Part shown: positions 9,558-17,144 of the stretch, one piece after another
Numbering within the stretch: position 1 is the first letter of the stretch
Layout of the letters: each line of letters opens with the position of its first letter
Origin: Phaeocystidibacter sp965659725
GTDB taxonomy: Bacteria; Bacteroidota; Bacteroidia; Flavobacteriales; Schleiferiaceae
Direction: 5' to 3'
DNA: 64,000 nucleotides
Assembly: GCA_965659725.1 (NCBI GenBank)
Contig: CBFHXG010000001.1
Span: 62,001-126,000, forward strand
The notes under the pieces: model-generated
What the model saw: only the letters and a program-made list of their open reading frames with translations
Databases searched by the model: none
Told to the model about the DNA's origin: nothing
Position numbers and translations under genes: made by a program

Positions 9558-9562
9558 TACCC

Positions 9563-11071
9563 ATGTCGCCACAAACCATACTCTTACTCGTACTTGGGTA
9601 TTTTGCCATCCTGTTGCTAATTGCCAGAATAACAGGCAAAAGTGATAGTAATGCCACTTTTTTTAGAGGCAACCGCAGTAGCCCTTGGTTTGTCGTAGCC
9701 TTTGGGATGATAGGTGCATCGCTTAGTGGTGTAACCTTCATTTCGGTACCTGGATGGGTTGAAGGGTCTCAATTCGCCTACATGCAGATGGTGTTGGGCT
9801 ATTTTGCTGGTTATGTGGTGATCGCTCACATCCTCCTGCCACTTTACTATCGATTGAATCTCACTTCCATCTACTCTTATCTCGAATCGAGATTTGGTTT
9901 AGCCACTTACAAGACCGGCGCCTCGTTCTTCCTTTTGTCGAGGATCATAGGAGCTAGTTTCCGATTATTCCTCGTGGCCAACGTCCTTCAGATCGCGGTA
10001 TTCGACGCCATGGATGTTCCATTCTGGGCAACGGTGATCGGAACGATCGTACTGATTTGGATTTACACCTTCAGAGGAGGCATTAAAACGATCGTGTATA
10101 CCGATACGTTACAAACTACCTTTATGCTAGCTGCCCTTGGCTTAACGATCTACTACTTGTCGGACGCCGTAATTCCCGAGGGTATAGGTCTCATCGATTA
10201 CATTTCTGATCATCCCAACTCCAAGATCTTCTTCACAGGTGAAGAGCAGGGAGGCTTTTGGAAATCACTCTTCAATGGTGCATCGAGTCAGCATTTCCTC
10301 AAACAGTTCTTAGGTGGGATGTTCATAACCATATGTATGACAGGTTTGGATCAGGACATGATGCAAAAGAACCTCACGTGCAGGTCACTTGGAGACGCCC
10401 AAAAGAACATGTATGGCTTCAGTCTTTCCTTGATCGTTATCAACCTCGTATTCCTCTCCTTAGGTATACTGTTATACGATTATGCTTCTATGATGGGCAT
10501 AGATGCAGCGAATGATGATTTGTATCCAACCATAGCCTTAAGCGAGGGAATACCAGGGGTCGTGTTGGTATTCTTTATCATCGGATTGATCGCATCAGCC
10601 TATAGCAGTGCGGATAGTGCCCTAACTTCCCTTACCACCTCTTTTTCTGTTGATATTCTGGGAATGAATACGGAGTCGGACGACAAAGGGGTGAAGAATA
10701 CCCGTCGAATGGTTCACATTCTAATGTCTGTTTTAATCTTGATCGTTATTCTCTTATTCAAGTACACGGCTCCAAAGAATGTGATCAGTGAATTGTTCAA
10801 GGTTGCGGGTTATACTTACGGACCTTTGCTCGGGCTCTATGCGTTTGGACTTTTCTCGAAATTACGACCTAACGACATATTGGTGCCTATCGCGGCTTTG
10901 CTGAGTCCAGGTATCACCTATGTCGTGAACCTCTTTTCGGAAACGTGGTTCAACTACACCTTTGGATTCGAACTCTTGCTCTTCAATGGATTGGTGATGG
11001 TCGTACTACTGCTCCTCACATGCATTGGTGAAGATCAAAAACCTACCTTGCAGGCTACTGATCAGCTTTAA
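9563..11071 (+). CDS. Sodium:solute symporter (SSS family)
   Basis: 502 residues, about 13 predicted membrane helices. The N-terminal half has the family pattern: a first helix, then GNRSSPWFVVAFGMIGASLS with the unwound TM1 segment (GMIGASLSGVTFISVPG), and the signature around TM5 (FRGGIKTIVYTDTLQT). TM8 carries ASAYSSADSALTSLTTSF, the serine-rich sodium-site region of SSS proteins. It imports a small solute with Na+, unidentified from sequence. It stands alone between the divergent recR operon and convergent genes, and its 3' end overlaps the opposite-strand gene by 17 nt. Confidence 0.93.
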   Translation: MSPQTILLLVLGYFAILLLIARITGKSDSNATFFRGNRSSPWFVVAFGMIGASLSGVTFISVPGWVEGSQFAYMQMVLGYFAGYVVIAHILLPLYYRLNLTSIYSYLESRFGLATYKTGASFFLLSRIIGASFRLFLVANVLQIAVFDAMDVPFWATVIGTIVLIWIYTFRGGIKTIVYTDTLQTTFMLAALGLTIYYLSDAVIPEGIGLIDYISDHPNSKIFFTGEEQGGFWKSLFNGASSQHFLKQFLGGMFITICMTGLDQDMMQKNLTCRSLGDAQKNMYGFSLSLIVINLVFLSLGILLYDYASMMGIDAANDDLYPTIALSEGIPGVVLVFFIIGLIASAYSSADSALTSLTTSFSVDILGMNTESDDKGVKNTRRMVHILMSVLILIVILLFKYTAPKNVISELFKVAGYTYGPLLGLYAFGLFSKLRPNDILVPIAALLSPGITYVVNLFSETWFNYTFGFELLLFNGLVMVVLLLLTCIGEDQKPTLQATDQL

Positions 11072-11399
11072 AGAGTGTATCGTCCTTGGATACGATAGCT
11101 CCTACGAACCGAACCTCATGGTTAACCCATAGTTTGTCGTGTGCCTTGTAGCCTATGGATAATTCATCCGCTTGAAGGACTTTTTCTTCGAGGTCATTTT
11201 CAGATCGATCGATGAAATAGCGGACATCATTCATGTAGATCCAAAGATCGTCGAGTTCCTCGTAATACGCTGTTGAATCCGCTCTACCCTCAACCCAGTC
11301 AAGATCTTCTAAAGACTCTATGGAAGGGTCGGATTGCAGGTAGAAAACGACGAGTAGACCGATACCAAGGGCGAAAACGAGGATGGTCTTGTACGACAT
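11055..11399 (-). CDS. Small single-TM protein of unknown function
   Basis: 114 residues from ATG 11399 (MSYKTILVFALGIGLLVVFY), which follows the MarC stop codon after one base. An upstream ATG at 11444 would lie inside marC and adds residues without a signal-like pattern. One N-terminal hydrophobic helix (about 4-22) may be a signal anchor. The rest is acidic (ESLEDLDWVEGRADST, DRSENDLEEKV) and ends in a small beta-rich region. I recognise no family. Probably co-transcribed with marC. The 3' end overlaps the convergent symporter gene by 17 nt. Confidence 0.75.
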   Translation of the reverse strand: MSYKTILVFALGIGLLVVFYLQSDPSIESLEDLDWVEGRADSTAYYEELDDLWIYMNDVRYFIDRSENDLEEKVLQADELSIGYKAHDKLWVNHEVRFVGAIVSKDDTLFKADQ

Positions 11400-11400
11400 G

Positions 11401-12039
11401 TTAGGCGGAAAGAAATATGTCCTGAATGATTGGCCTGAGTCCACTAAAGAAGAACTCTACAGCGATAACCATCACGATCAAACCCATTAGTCGCATCATC
11501 ACGGTATTTCCAGTGTCACCCAAGAGTTTGATGATCTTGGAGGAGGAAAGGAGAATGATGTAGACCAATAGCATTACGATGAAAATGACGGCTACCAATG
11601 CCACGATCTTCAAGGTTGAATCAGCGTCTTCCATCATAACGATCGCGTTGGTCATCGAACCAGGACCACAGATCATGGGGATGGCAAGGGGAGTAACGGA
11701 GATGTCATTCACGTAGCTCTTGACTTCATCGTCTTGTACCTTGGTGCGAACCAATCGGGCTTGCAGCATATCCATACCCATCAAGAAAAAGATGATACCG
11801 CCTACTACACGAAAGGAGTGAACGGAAATCCCAAAGAAGCTGAAGAGCAATTGTCCTGAAAAAGCAAAGGCCACGATCGTGAAAAAGGCTACGATACTCG
11901 CTTTTCGAGCAGTTCGAGCGCGATGAGCCTCATCGAGGTTAGCCGTCATCGTCATGAAGATCGGCATCGTCCCCAATGGATTGATCAGGGTGAAGAAGGA
12001 GGTAAATACCAAAAGCGAATAGGAGAGTACGTCTGCCAT
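11401..12039 (-). CDS. MarC family integral membrane protein
   Basis: 212 residues with six hydrophobic helices. The family pattern FTSFFTLINPLGTMPIFM at residues 12-29 and its second-half counterpart around AIPMICGPGSMTNAIVMM are both present, the internal duplication with NPLG/GPG loops typical of MarC (UPF0056). MarC proteins were once linked to multiple antibiotic resistance, but their transport substrate is not established. First gene of a two-gene unit with the small protein that follows after one base. Confidence 0.93.
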   Translation of the reverse strand: MADVLSYSLLVFTSFFTLINPLGTMPIFMTMTANLDEAHRARTARKASIVAFFTIVAFAFSGQLLFSFFGISVHSFRVVGGIIFFLMGMDMLQARLVRTKVQDDEVKSYVNDISVTPLAIPMICGPGSMTNAIVMMEDADSTLKIVALVAVIFIVMLLVYIILLSSSKIIKLLGDTGNTVMMRLMGLIVMVIAVEFFFSGLRPIIQDIFLSA

Positions 12040-12060
12040 CGATTCCGATTTTCAATTAAG

Positions 12061-12068
12061 CAAAAATA
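12061..12068 (-). promoter_or_regulatory. -7 promoter element for marC, overlapping the subtilase terminator tract
   Basis: Minus-strand TATTTTTG, a full match to TAnnTTTG, 21 nt before the marC ATG. The same bases form the T-rich tract after the terminator hairpin at 12069-12098. Confidence 0.55.
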
Positions 12069-12098
12069 GAAAGAGCCACCGGATGAGGTGACTCTTTC
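12061..12098 (-). terminator. Rho-independent terminator after the subtilase gene
   Basis: Minus strand: GAAAGAGTCACC (12098-12087), 6-nt loop, GGTGGCTCTTTC (12080-12069), one mismatch in a 12-bp stem, then TATTTTTG. It lies 22 nt after the stop of the T9SS subtilase. Confidence 0.8.
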
Positions 12099-12120
12099 GC
12101 ATCTTTCTATGTGTAATTTA

Positions 12121-15100
12121 TCAACGCTTGATAACGAACCGCATCGCATGAACAGCGTCGGTTGTTTCAGCCTGAAGGATGTAGACCCCAGCTGGGAGGT
12201 CGGCTATATCCATCAAGATATGTGTTGGATCATTGGATGTATACTGTTGACGAACCATCTTACCATTCATGCTGATAACCGAAACACGCTCAACGCCTAG
12301 GTCTCCCGAGTTACTGAACAATGCGATCTGGGTGCTGGCAGGGTTAGGAGCTAGGATCCAGTTTTCAGGTGTGTTCTCTGGAAGGTCAACACCAGCAATG
12401 GTTTTCATGATGGTGTCGGGACCACAACGATTCTCTACGACGAGCATCACCTCGTACAAAGTTCCGCCACCCATACTAAATGTGTGGAGTGGATTCTCAG
12501 CTGTTGAAGTAGCACCGTTATCATCAAAGTCCCAGAAGTAATCATCGATCACACCTGAAGAGATGCCCGATGAGAACTGCACGTCCATTCCATTCGACCC
12601 TGGAACAAATGCGTAGGTATAATCGGCGTTAGCCTTTTGATACACGACAAACACCTCATTACTAGACACTTCTCCACCTGCGTTACGAGCAATCATGTTC
12701 ACGAGTTTAGAACCCGAGAATTGATAGGTAACGTTATGCGGACCAGCTCCCGTAGCAACGGATGGCGTAGCACCTGCACCGAAGTTCCATTCGATCTCGG
12801 TGGCATTCGTTCCTGGATAGGTAAAGGTGAAGGTCTTCGCCAAACAGCTATCCTGAAGATCGCTAGTGAATGCAGTAGAAGGAAGTGCAACAGAGAGATC
12901 GTATACCTGGATATTGTCAAGGTAAAGACCATTGCCACCATCGGTTACATTCACAAAGCGAACCTTCACGCTCATTCCAGCATAGGCTGAAAGATCGATT
13001 GTGTCGCGTTTCCACCATGCACCATTAGACGGAATGTAGGTGTTCGACACCGCAGGGGCGGTGGCCAGATCATTGCCCGTTTTATTGAAAACCGGAGCAT
13101 CCCATGTATTACCACAATCAGAGGATACTTCTATTCTCAGGCGGTCATTCCTGTTCGTAGGAGTTCCTGTGTATGAATAGTCGAATACAATAGCTGGAGA
13201 AATGGTTGCATTTAGATCGATACTCGGAGATACGAGGTGATCAGGTTGAAGCGATGCCCCGTAATTGCTATTGTCTACTCTCGTTGCCAATGTAGCCTGT
13301 CCATTACTGCCGATACAGCTCTGCTGTTCCCAAGTAAGGTTCATGTCTGGATTTTCAACTCTCCAACCCGCTGGTTCGAAGATGCCTTGGAAGTCTTCCT
13401 TGAATGGAAGAGCGAATCCGTTTCCAACCATGACCACATTGCTCTGAACGATGGTATCTGATCCATTCGCATTGCTCGCAATGAGTTCAACCGTGTAGTT
13501 ACCGAGTGCCGAGAAGGTTACTTGTGGGTTTTGGCTTGATGCCGAAGTGCCGTTCACGAAGTTGAAGGTGCTCGGAGTAATGTTCCAAGTCCAGCCAGAT
13601 GGCACATTTTGGCTCTGATCTTCTAGGGTGATGATCTCACCAACACATGGAGTTGGGTTACTCACGGTGAATGCCGCCGCTGGCGCACCTGAAGCTTGTT
13701 GAATGCTTACGTCATCGATGGCAATATCACCTTGGAAGTCTCCGGCAGTGCTGGCACGGAATCGCACGGTTACGGTTTGACCAGCCCATGGTACCAAGCT
13801 CAAGCTTTCACTCAACCATTGGTTGCCTTGGTTGCCGATCTTGGCTGGTACCACATCTAACGTCCACTCACCATCACTGAAGATATCTACGTGAAGCTCA
13901 CCGATATCAGCACCATTCATATGATACCAGAATTCCAATTCTGGGATAGTAGCTGTACTTAGATCGATACAAGGGGTCATCAATTCGGCCCATTGGAAGT
14001 TACAACCGCCACTGGCCTCGAGATAGAGATAACGACCAGTACCTGACGTGTGATCGCTGCCTGGTCCGGTTCCATTCGAAGGCGTACTGCCTTGGTTCGT
14101 ACGGAAGTCGATATCATCATATACCCCATTGCTCAAGTTGTTCCAATCGTTCGGCAAGGCACATGTTGTAGCGCCGCAATCACTTGTAGTTGAGCAGGGT
14201 GCCCATTGGTCGAAGTTTTCAACGAATGGAAGCGACTTGCTTGTACCGCCACTTATCACATCGAAGCTAACTACCGAAGTGTCATTGAAACGGTTACCAT
14301 CATCTTGAATGGATTGCCAAACCTTAATGGTTTTATTGCCAAGCGAAGATGCATTGATGGTAGAAGAAAAGGTGAAATCGATCAGACCTCCGGAAGGAAG
14401 GCTAGAGTAGATCGTGTCTTGTATTAAAGTGCCATTGTACTCCATGGTCAATGGGATGGAATCTATTGCTTGTAGGCCTGAGTTCACTACCTGAACAGTG
14501 ATTGGCATGGCAGTGAGATCATGGCATTGCGGAACAGCACCTGGTTGAGGTGAAATGAGATTGGAAGCATTGACATCCACCGCAATGATACAATTGGACA
14601 CACCTGGAGTCTTATTCTTGGCATTGGCACGAATACCTTCCGGTCCGCCTAGAGTTGGAACGGCTGCCACACTGTACCATACATCAACGTTCGGAGGAAC
14701 ATTTCTTACCACGAAGAAGGTATCCACTGTACGTCCAATGCTATCCATGTACTTGGCACCTAACATGTGGAACTGATATTCCGCTGCATTTGGAACGGCA
14801 TTCCAGCGAACTGTAAAGCTATCAGGACAAGCTTCTGCTACGGCCAATGCGGTAGGAACATCGATCATCACACAAGGTGAGTTGGTCATGTCGGTTTGAG
14901 TACCACGTGTGATACGCACTTCGAGGTCGTCGGTTGATACATTTGGAGTATTCCATGTATACTGACGAGCTGTAGGGCCTGCACTTCCGATGGTTGTCCA
15001 TGATGAACCACCATTCGTACTGTACTCAAGTGTAAAGTTATTTGAAGTACCCGGAGCGTCCCAGTAGATCGTAGTTGTAGCGTTTGCCTCTATCGCTTCA

Positions 15101-17013
15101 CCTCCATATGGGTAGGTGAGTTCGATTTCATCCGCTACATAGCTGTAAACGACGTAATATTTTTGTGGACCCATGGGCACGTTGGTACCATGTACCCTTA
15201 CCCAGTGAGCGCCGGCACTTGGACTGCTAATGGTGATCTGCTCTGCGTTGTTCAGGGTATCTGTAGCACGCACGGCGTTCTCATTGAGCGTGATGGTGTT
15301 TGGAGTTGGGTCCAATACCCAAGGCTGGTACACCGTCCCACCGCTTGTTCTAACGGTTGCATCAAGGTCATTTACCAAGGCACGAGCGGCGAGTGGAGTA
15401 GCCGCTGGATCGGTCCAATACACCATTACTCTAAGTTCAGCCGTATTTGCTGGAACATTAAGTTGGAATGAATCCGTTTGATTTGTGGATACTGAATCGA
15501 TCAAATAGTTACCTGATTCAATATCCCTAATACCTCTAAGGATGTTGGCACGACCGTAACCAAAGATGAAGTCGGGGCCACTATTTCCGAGGTCGTCCGC
15601 TGTATTCATCATGAAAGCCTTCAAAAGACCTCCATCTGGCTCCATACCGTGATTCTCCTCAAACGCTTGGAACATCTGGGCCAGGGCTCCCGCAATGCCT
15701 GGGGCGGCCATACTGGTTCCGGTGAATTGAGCATATTGGTTTCCTGCAATGGTAGAGTTTACTTGTGTTCCTACCGAGGAGATATCTGGTTTGATACGAC
15801 CATCTGCTGAAGGTCCTCGGGAACTGGAGGTTGCGATGGCATCCGTAGCTGTAACATTGGCGGTAGCTATAACGTTCTTACCGATCTTATGACCACCTGT
15901 AACGTTACCCCAGTTGCTACCTGCACCATATCCACAATTCGAAGTTCCGCTGTTACCCGCACTAAAAACGTGCATCAACTTTGGATTCTGAATAATGTCT
16001 TCATCCATCTGCTGCGTGAAGCTGGTATAACCGGCATTACAACCATTTGAGTAACTGGAATTGGTGATGCGAACGGCATGAGCTGCATAATCGGCATCAA
16101 CACTATTTAGGTTGCGCGGATAGGCATAGTAGTACATATCAGCACCTGGTGCCATTCCCTCCGTGTATGGATCCAAGTTACCAGCACCGAAGATGGTACC
16201 ACCAACGTGATCTCCGTGGTTACCATTGCTCGGGCCCGTATTTCTTCCGATAATTCGGCCGGTATAGTCGATGTGTGGACCTATATCTCCATCATCACCT
16301 AAACCTACAACCACGCCAGAGCCATCGTAATAACGGCCTGAAGGGAAGCGATTCTTCACACTGGTAGATCGAGCACTTCTCGTTGCATTGAAGTTTTCAG
16401 GCTCACCTGGATCTTCGCCAACTTGCATGTACTTGATCATTGGATCTGCTGCAATAGCCTCGATCTCATTGAGTTCGATTTCAAAGGCAATAGTATTTAC
16501 AGCGGGGTTGATAGCCGATACGATATAACCTTGATCCGCTAAACGATTGGAGATCAATTCGAGATTCGCATTCTCAACGAATCCTGCAACGATTTCGATC
16601 CTAGAATCTCCACGCCAAGCATAGTCGGGTATGTTTCCATCCGCCAAACGCGCAGTGAGTTTCATGGATGGCGTCAAACGAGCAACAGAGTGAATAGGCA
16701 AGCTAGCCAAGTCGGAAAGCTCTGTTTCGGTAGAAATGATCACCCCATATGTATTGACAGGGTAGTAGTCAGTAATATCTCCAACATTCTCCTCAAACCA
16801 ATTTCTTTCCTCAAGACCCAGTGGTCTTGTGAACTGAATGAGACGATACATGGTTAAGGATTCTCCTTCAAGCGGTGTCAGTCCTAGGTCTGCTCCAGCA
16901 GGACTAAGTTGATACGTGCCATTGCTAAGCAGTAAGCGGGTATCTTCTTGTGCGAAAGAAGAGGTTGTAGCCAACCCTGCTGCCAGCAAAACACAAGTGT
17001 AAAGATTCTTCAT
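12121..17013 (-). CDS. Secreted subtilisin-like (S8) serine peptidase with T9SS C-terminal sorting domain
   Basis: 1630 residues. Signal peptide 1-21 (LLAAGLATTSSFAQ), a pro-region to about 220, then the S8 catalytic domain. Asp motif: VVGLGDDGDIGPHIDYTG. His motif: GNHGDHVGGTIFGAG. Ser motif: FTGTSMAAPGIAGALAQM. After about 530 come a P-domain-like beta region, Ig/FnIII-like domains, two MAM/jelly-roll-like domains (each with LPFVENFDQW or LPFKEDFQGI at its start and an IDDVSIQQ/LDNIQVYD end), and two PKD domains (FTVSNPTPCVGEIITLEDQS; YTYAFVPGSNGMDVQFSSG). The last about 75 residues (WILAPNPASTQIALF ... GVYILQAETTDAVHAMRFVIKR) are a type A sorting domain, predicting export and surface attachment or release by T9SS. 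Likely degrades proteins outside the cell. Confidence 0.95.
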   Translation of the reverse strand: MKNLYTCVLLAAGLATTSSFAQEDTRLLLSNGTYQLSPAGADLGLTPLEGESLTMYRLIQFTRPLGLEERNWFEENVGDITDYYPVNTYGVIISTETELSDLASLPIHSVARLTPSMKLTARLADGNIPDYAWRGDSRIEIVAGFVENANLELISNRLADQGYIVSAINPAVNTIAFEIELNEIEAIAADPMIKYMQVGEDPGEPENFNATRSARSTSVKNRFPSGRYYDGSGVVVGLGDDGDIGPHIDYTGRIIGRNTGPSNGNHGDHVGGTIFGAGNLDPYTEGMAPGADMYYYAYPRNLNSVDADYAAHAVRITNSSYSNGCNAGYTSFTQQMDEDIIQNPKLMHVFSAGNSGTSNCGYGAGSNWGNVTGGHKIGKNVIATANVTATDAIATSSSRGPSADGRIKPDISSVGTQVNSTIAGNQYAQFTGTSMAAPGIAGALAQMFQAFEENHGMEPDGGLLKAFMMNTADDLGNSGPDFIFGYGRANILRGIRDIESGNYLIDSVSTNQTDSFQLNVPANTAELRVMVYWTDPAATPLAARALVNDLDATVRTSGGTVYQPWVLDPTPNTITLNENAVRATDTLNNAEQITISSPSAGAHWVRVHGTNVPMGPQKYYVVYSYVADEIELTYPYGGEAIEANATTTIYWDAPGTSNNFTLEYSTNGGSSWTTIGSAGPTARQYTWNTPNVSTDDLEVRITRGTQTDMTNSPCVMIDVPTALAVAEACPDSFTVRWNAVPNAAEYQFHMLGAKYMDSIGRTVDTFFVVRNVPPNVDVWYSVAAVPTLGGPEGIRANAKNKTPGVSNCIIAVDVNASNLISPQPGAVPQCHDLTAMPITVQVVNSGLQAIDSIPLTMEYNGTLIQDTIYSSLPSGGLIDFTFSSTINASSLGNKTIKVWQSIQDDGNRFNDTSVVSFDVISGGTSKSLPFVENFDQWAPCSTTSDCGATTCALPNDWNNLSNGVYDDIDFRTNQGSTPSNGTGPGSDHTSGTGRYLYLEASGGCNFQWAELMTPCIDLSTATIPELEFWYHMNGADIGELHVDIFSDGEWTLDVVPAKIGNQGNQWLSESLSLVPWAGQTVTVRFRASTAGDFQGDIAIDDVSIQQASGAPAAAFTVSNPTPCVGEIITLEDQSQNVPSGWTWNITPSTFNFVNGTSASSQNPQVTFSALGNYTVELIASNANGSDTIVQSNVVMVGNGFALPFKEDFQGIFEPAGWRVENPDMNLTWEQQSCIGSNGQATLATRVDNSNYGASLQPDHLVSPSIDLNATISPAIVFDYSYTGTPTNRNDRLRIEVSSDCGNTWDAPVFNKTGNDLATAPAVSNTYIPSNGAWWKRDTIDLSAYAGMSVKVRFVNVTDGGNGLYLDNIQVYDLSVALPSTAFTSDLQDSCLAKTFTFTYPGTNATEIEWNFGAGATPSVATGAGPHNVTYQFSGSKLVNMIARNAGGEVSSNEVFVVYQKANADYTYAFVPGSNGMDVQFSSGISSGVIDDYFWDFDDNGATSTAENPLHTFSMGGGTLYEVMLVVENRCGPDTIMKTIAGVDLPENTPENWILAPNPASTQIALFSNSGDLGVERVSVISMNGKMVRQQYTSNDPTHILMDIADLPAGVYILQAETTDAVHAMRFVIKR

Positions 17014-17113
17014 CTATACTGATTGTAGTGTTAAACGTGCGAGTTTCGTGCTAATGTAACCAATCTTCTATACGAATGGTTTTTAGAAGCCTAACAACTT
17101 TATTCCTCTTTGG

Positions 17114-17121
17114 TATATTCG
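17114..17121 (+). promoter_or_regulatory. -7 promoter element for the PIG-L/symporter operon
   Basis: TATATTCG, the same octamer as before the 9563 symporter. It ends 23 nt before ATG 17145 and lies downstream of the alternative ATG at 17076, so it supports 17145 as the true start. Confidence 0.5.
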
Positions 17122-17144
17122 AGGTCATAAACAGAGGAACTTCC

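Noticed and set aside
9466..9741. N-terminal extension of recR to 298 residues
   Set aside because: RecR is about 200 residues; the extension overlaps the divergent symporter gene and has no RecR similarity.
17076..17144. N-terminal extension of the PIG-L deacetylase
   Set aside because: It would precede the -7 box and bury the signal peptide that begins at ATG 17145.
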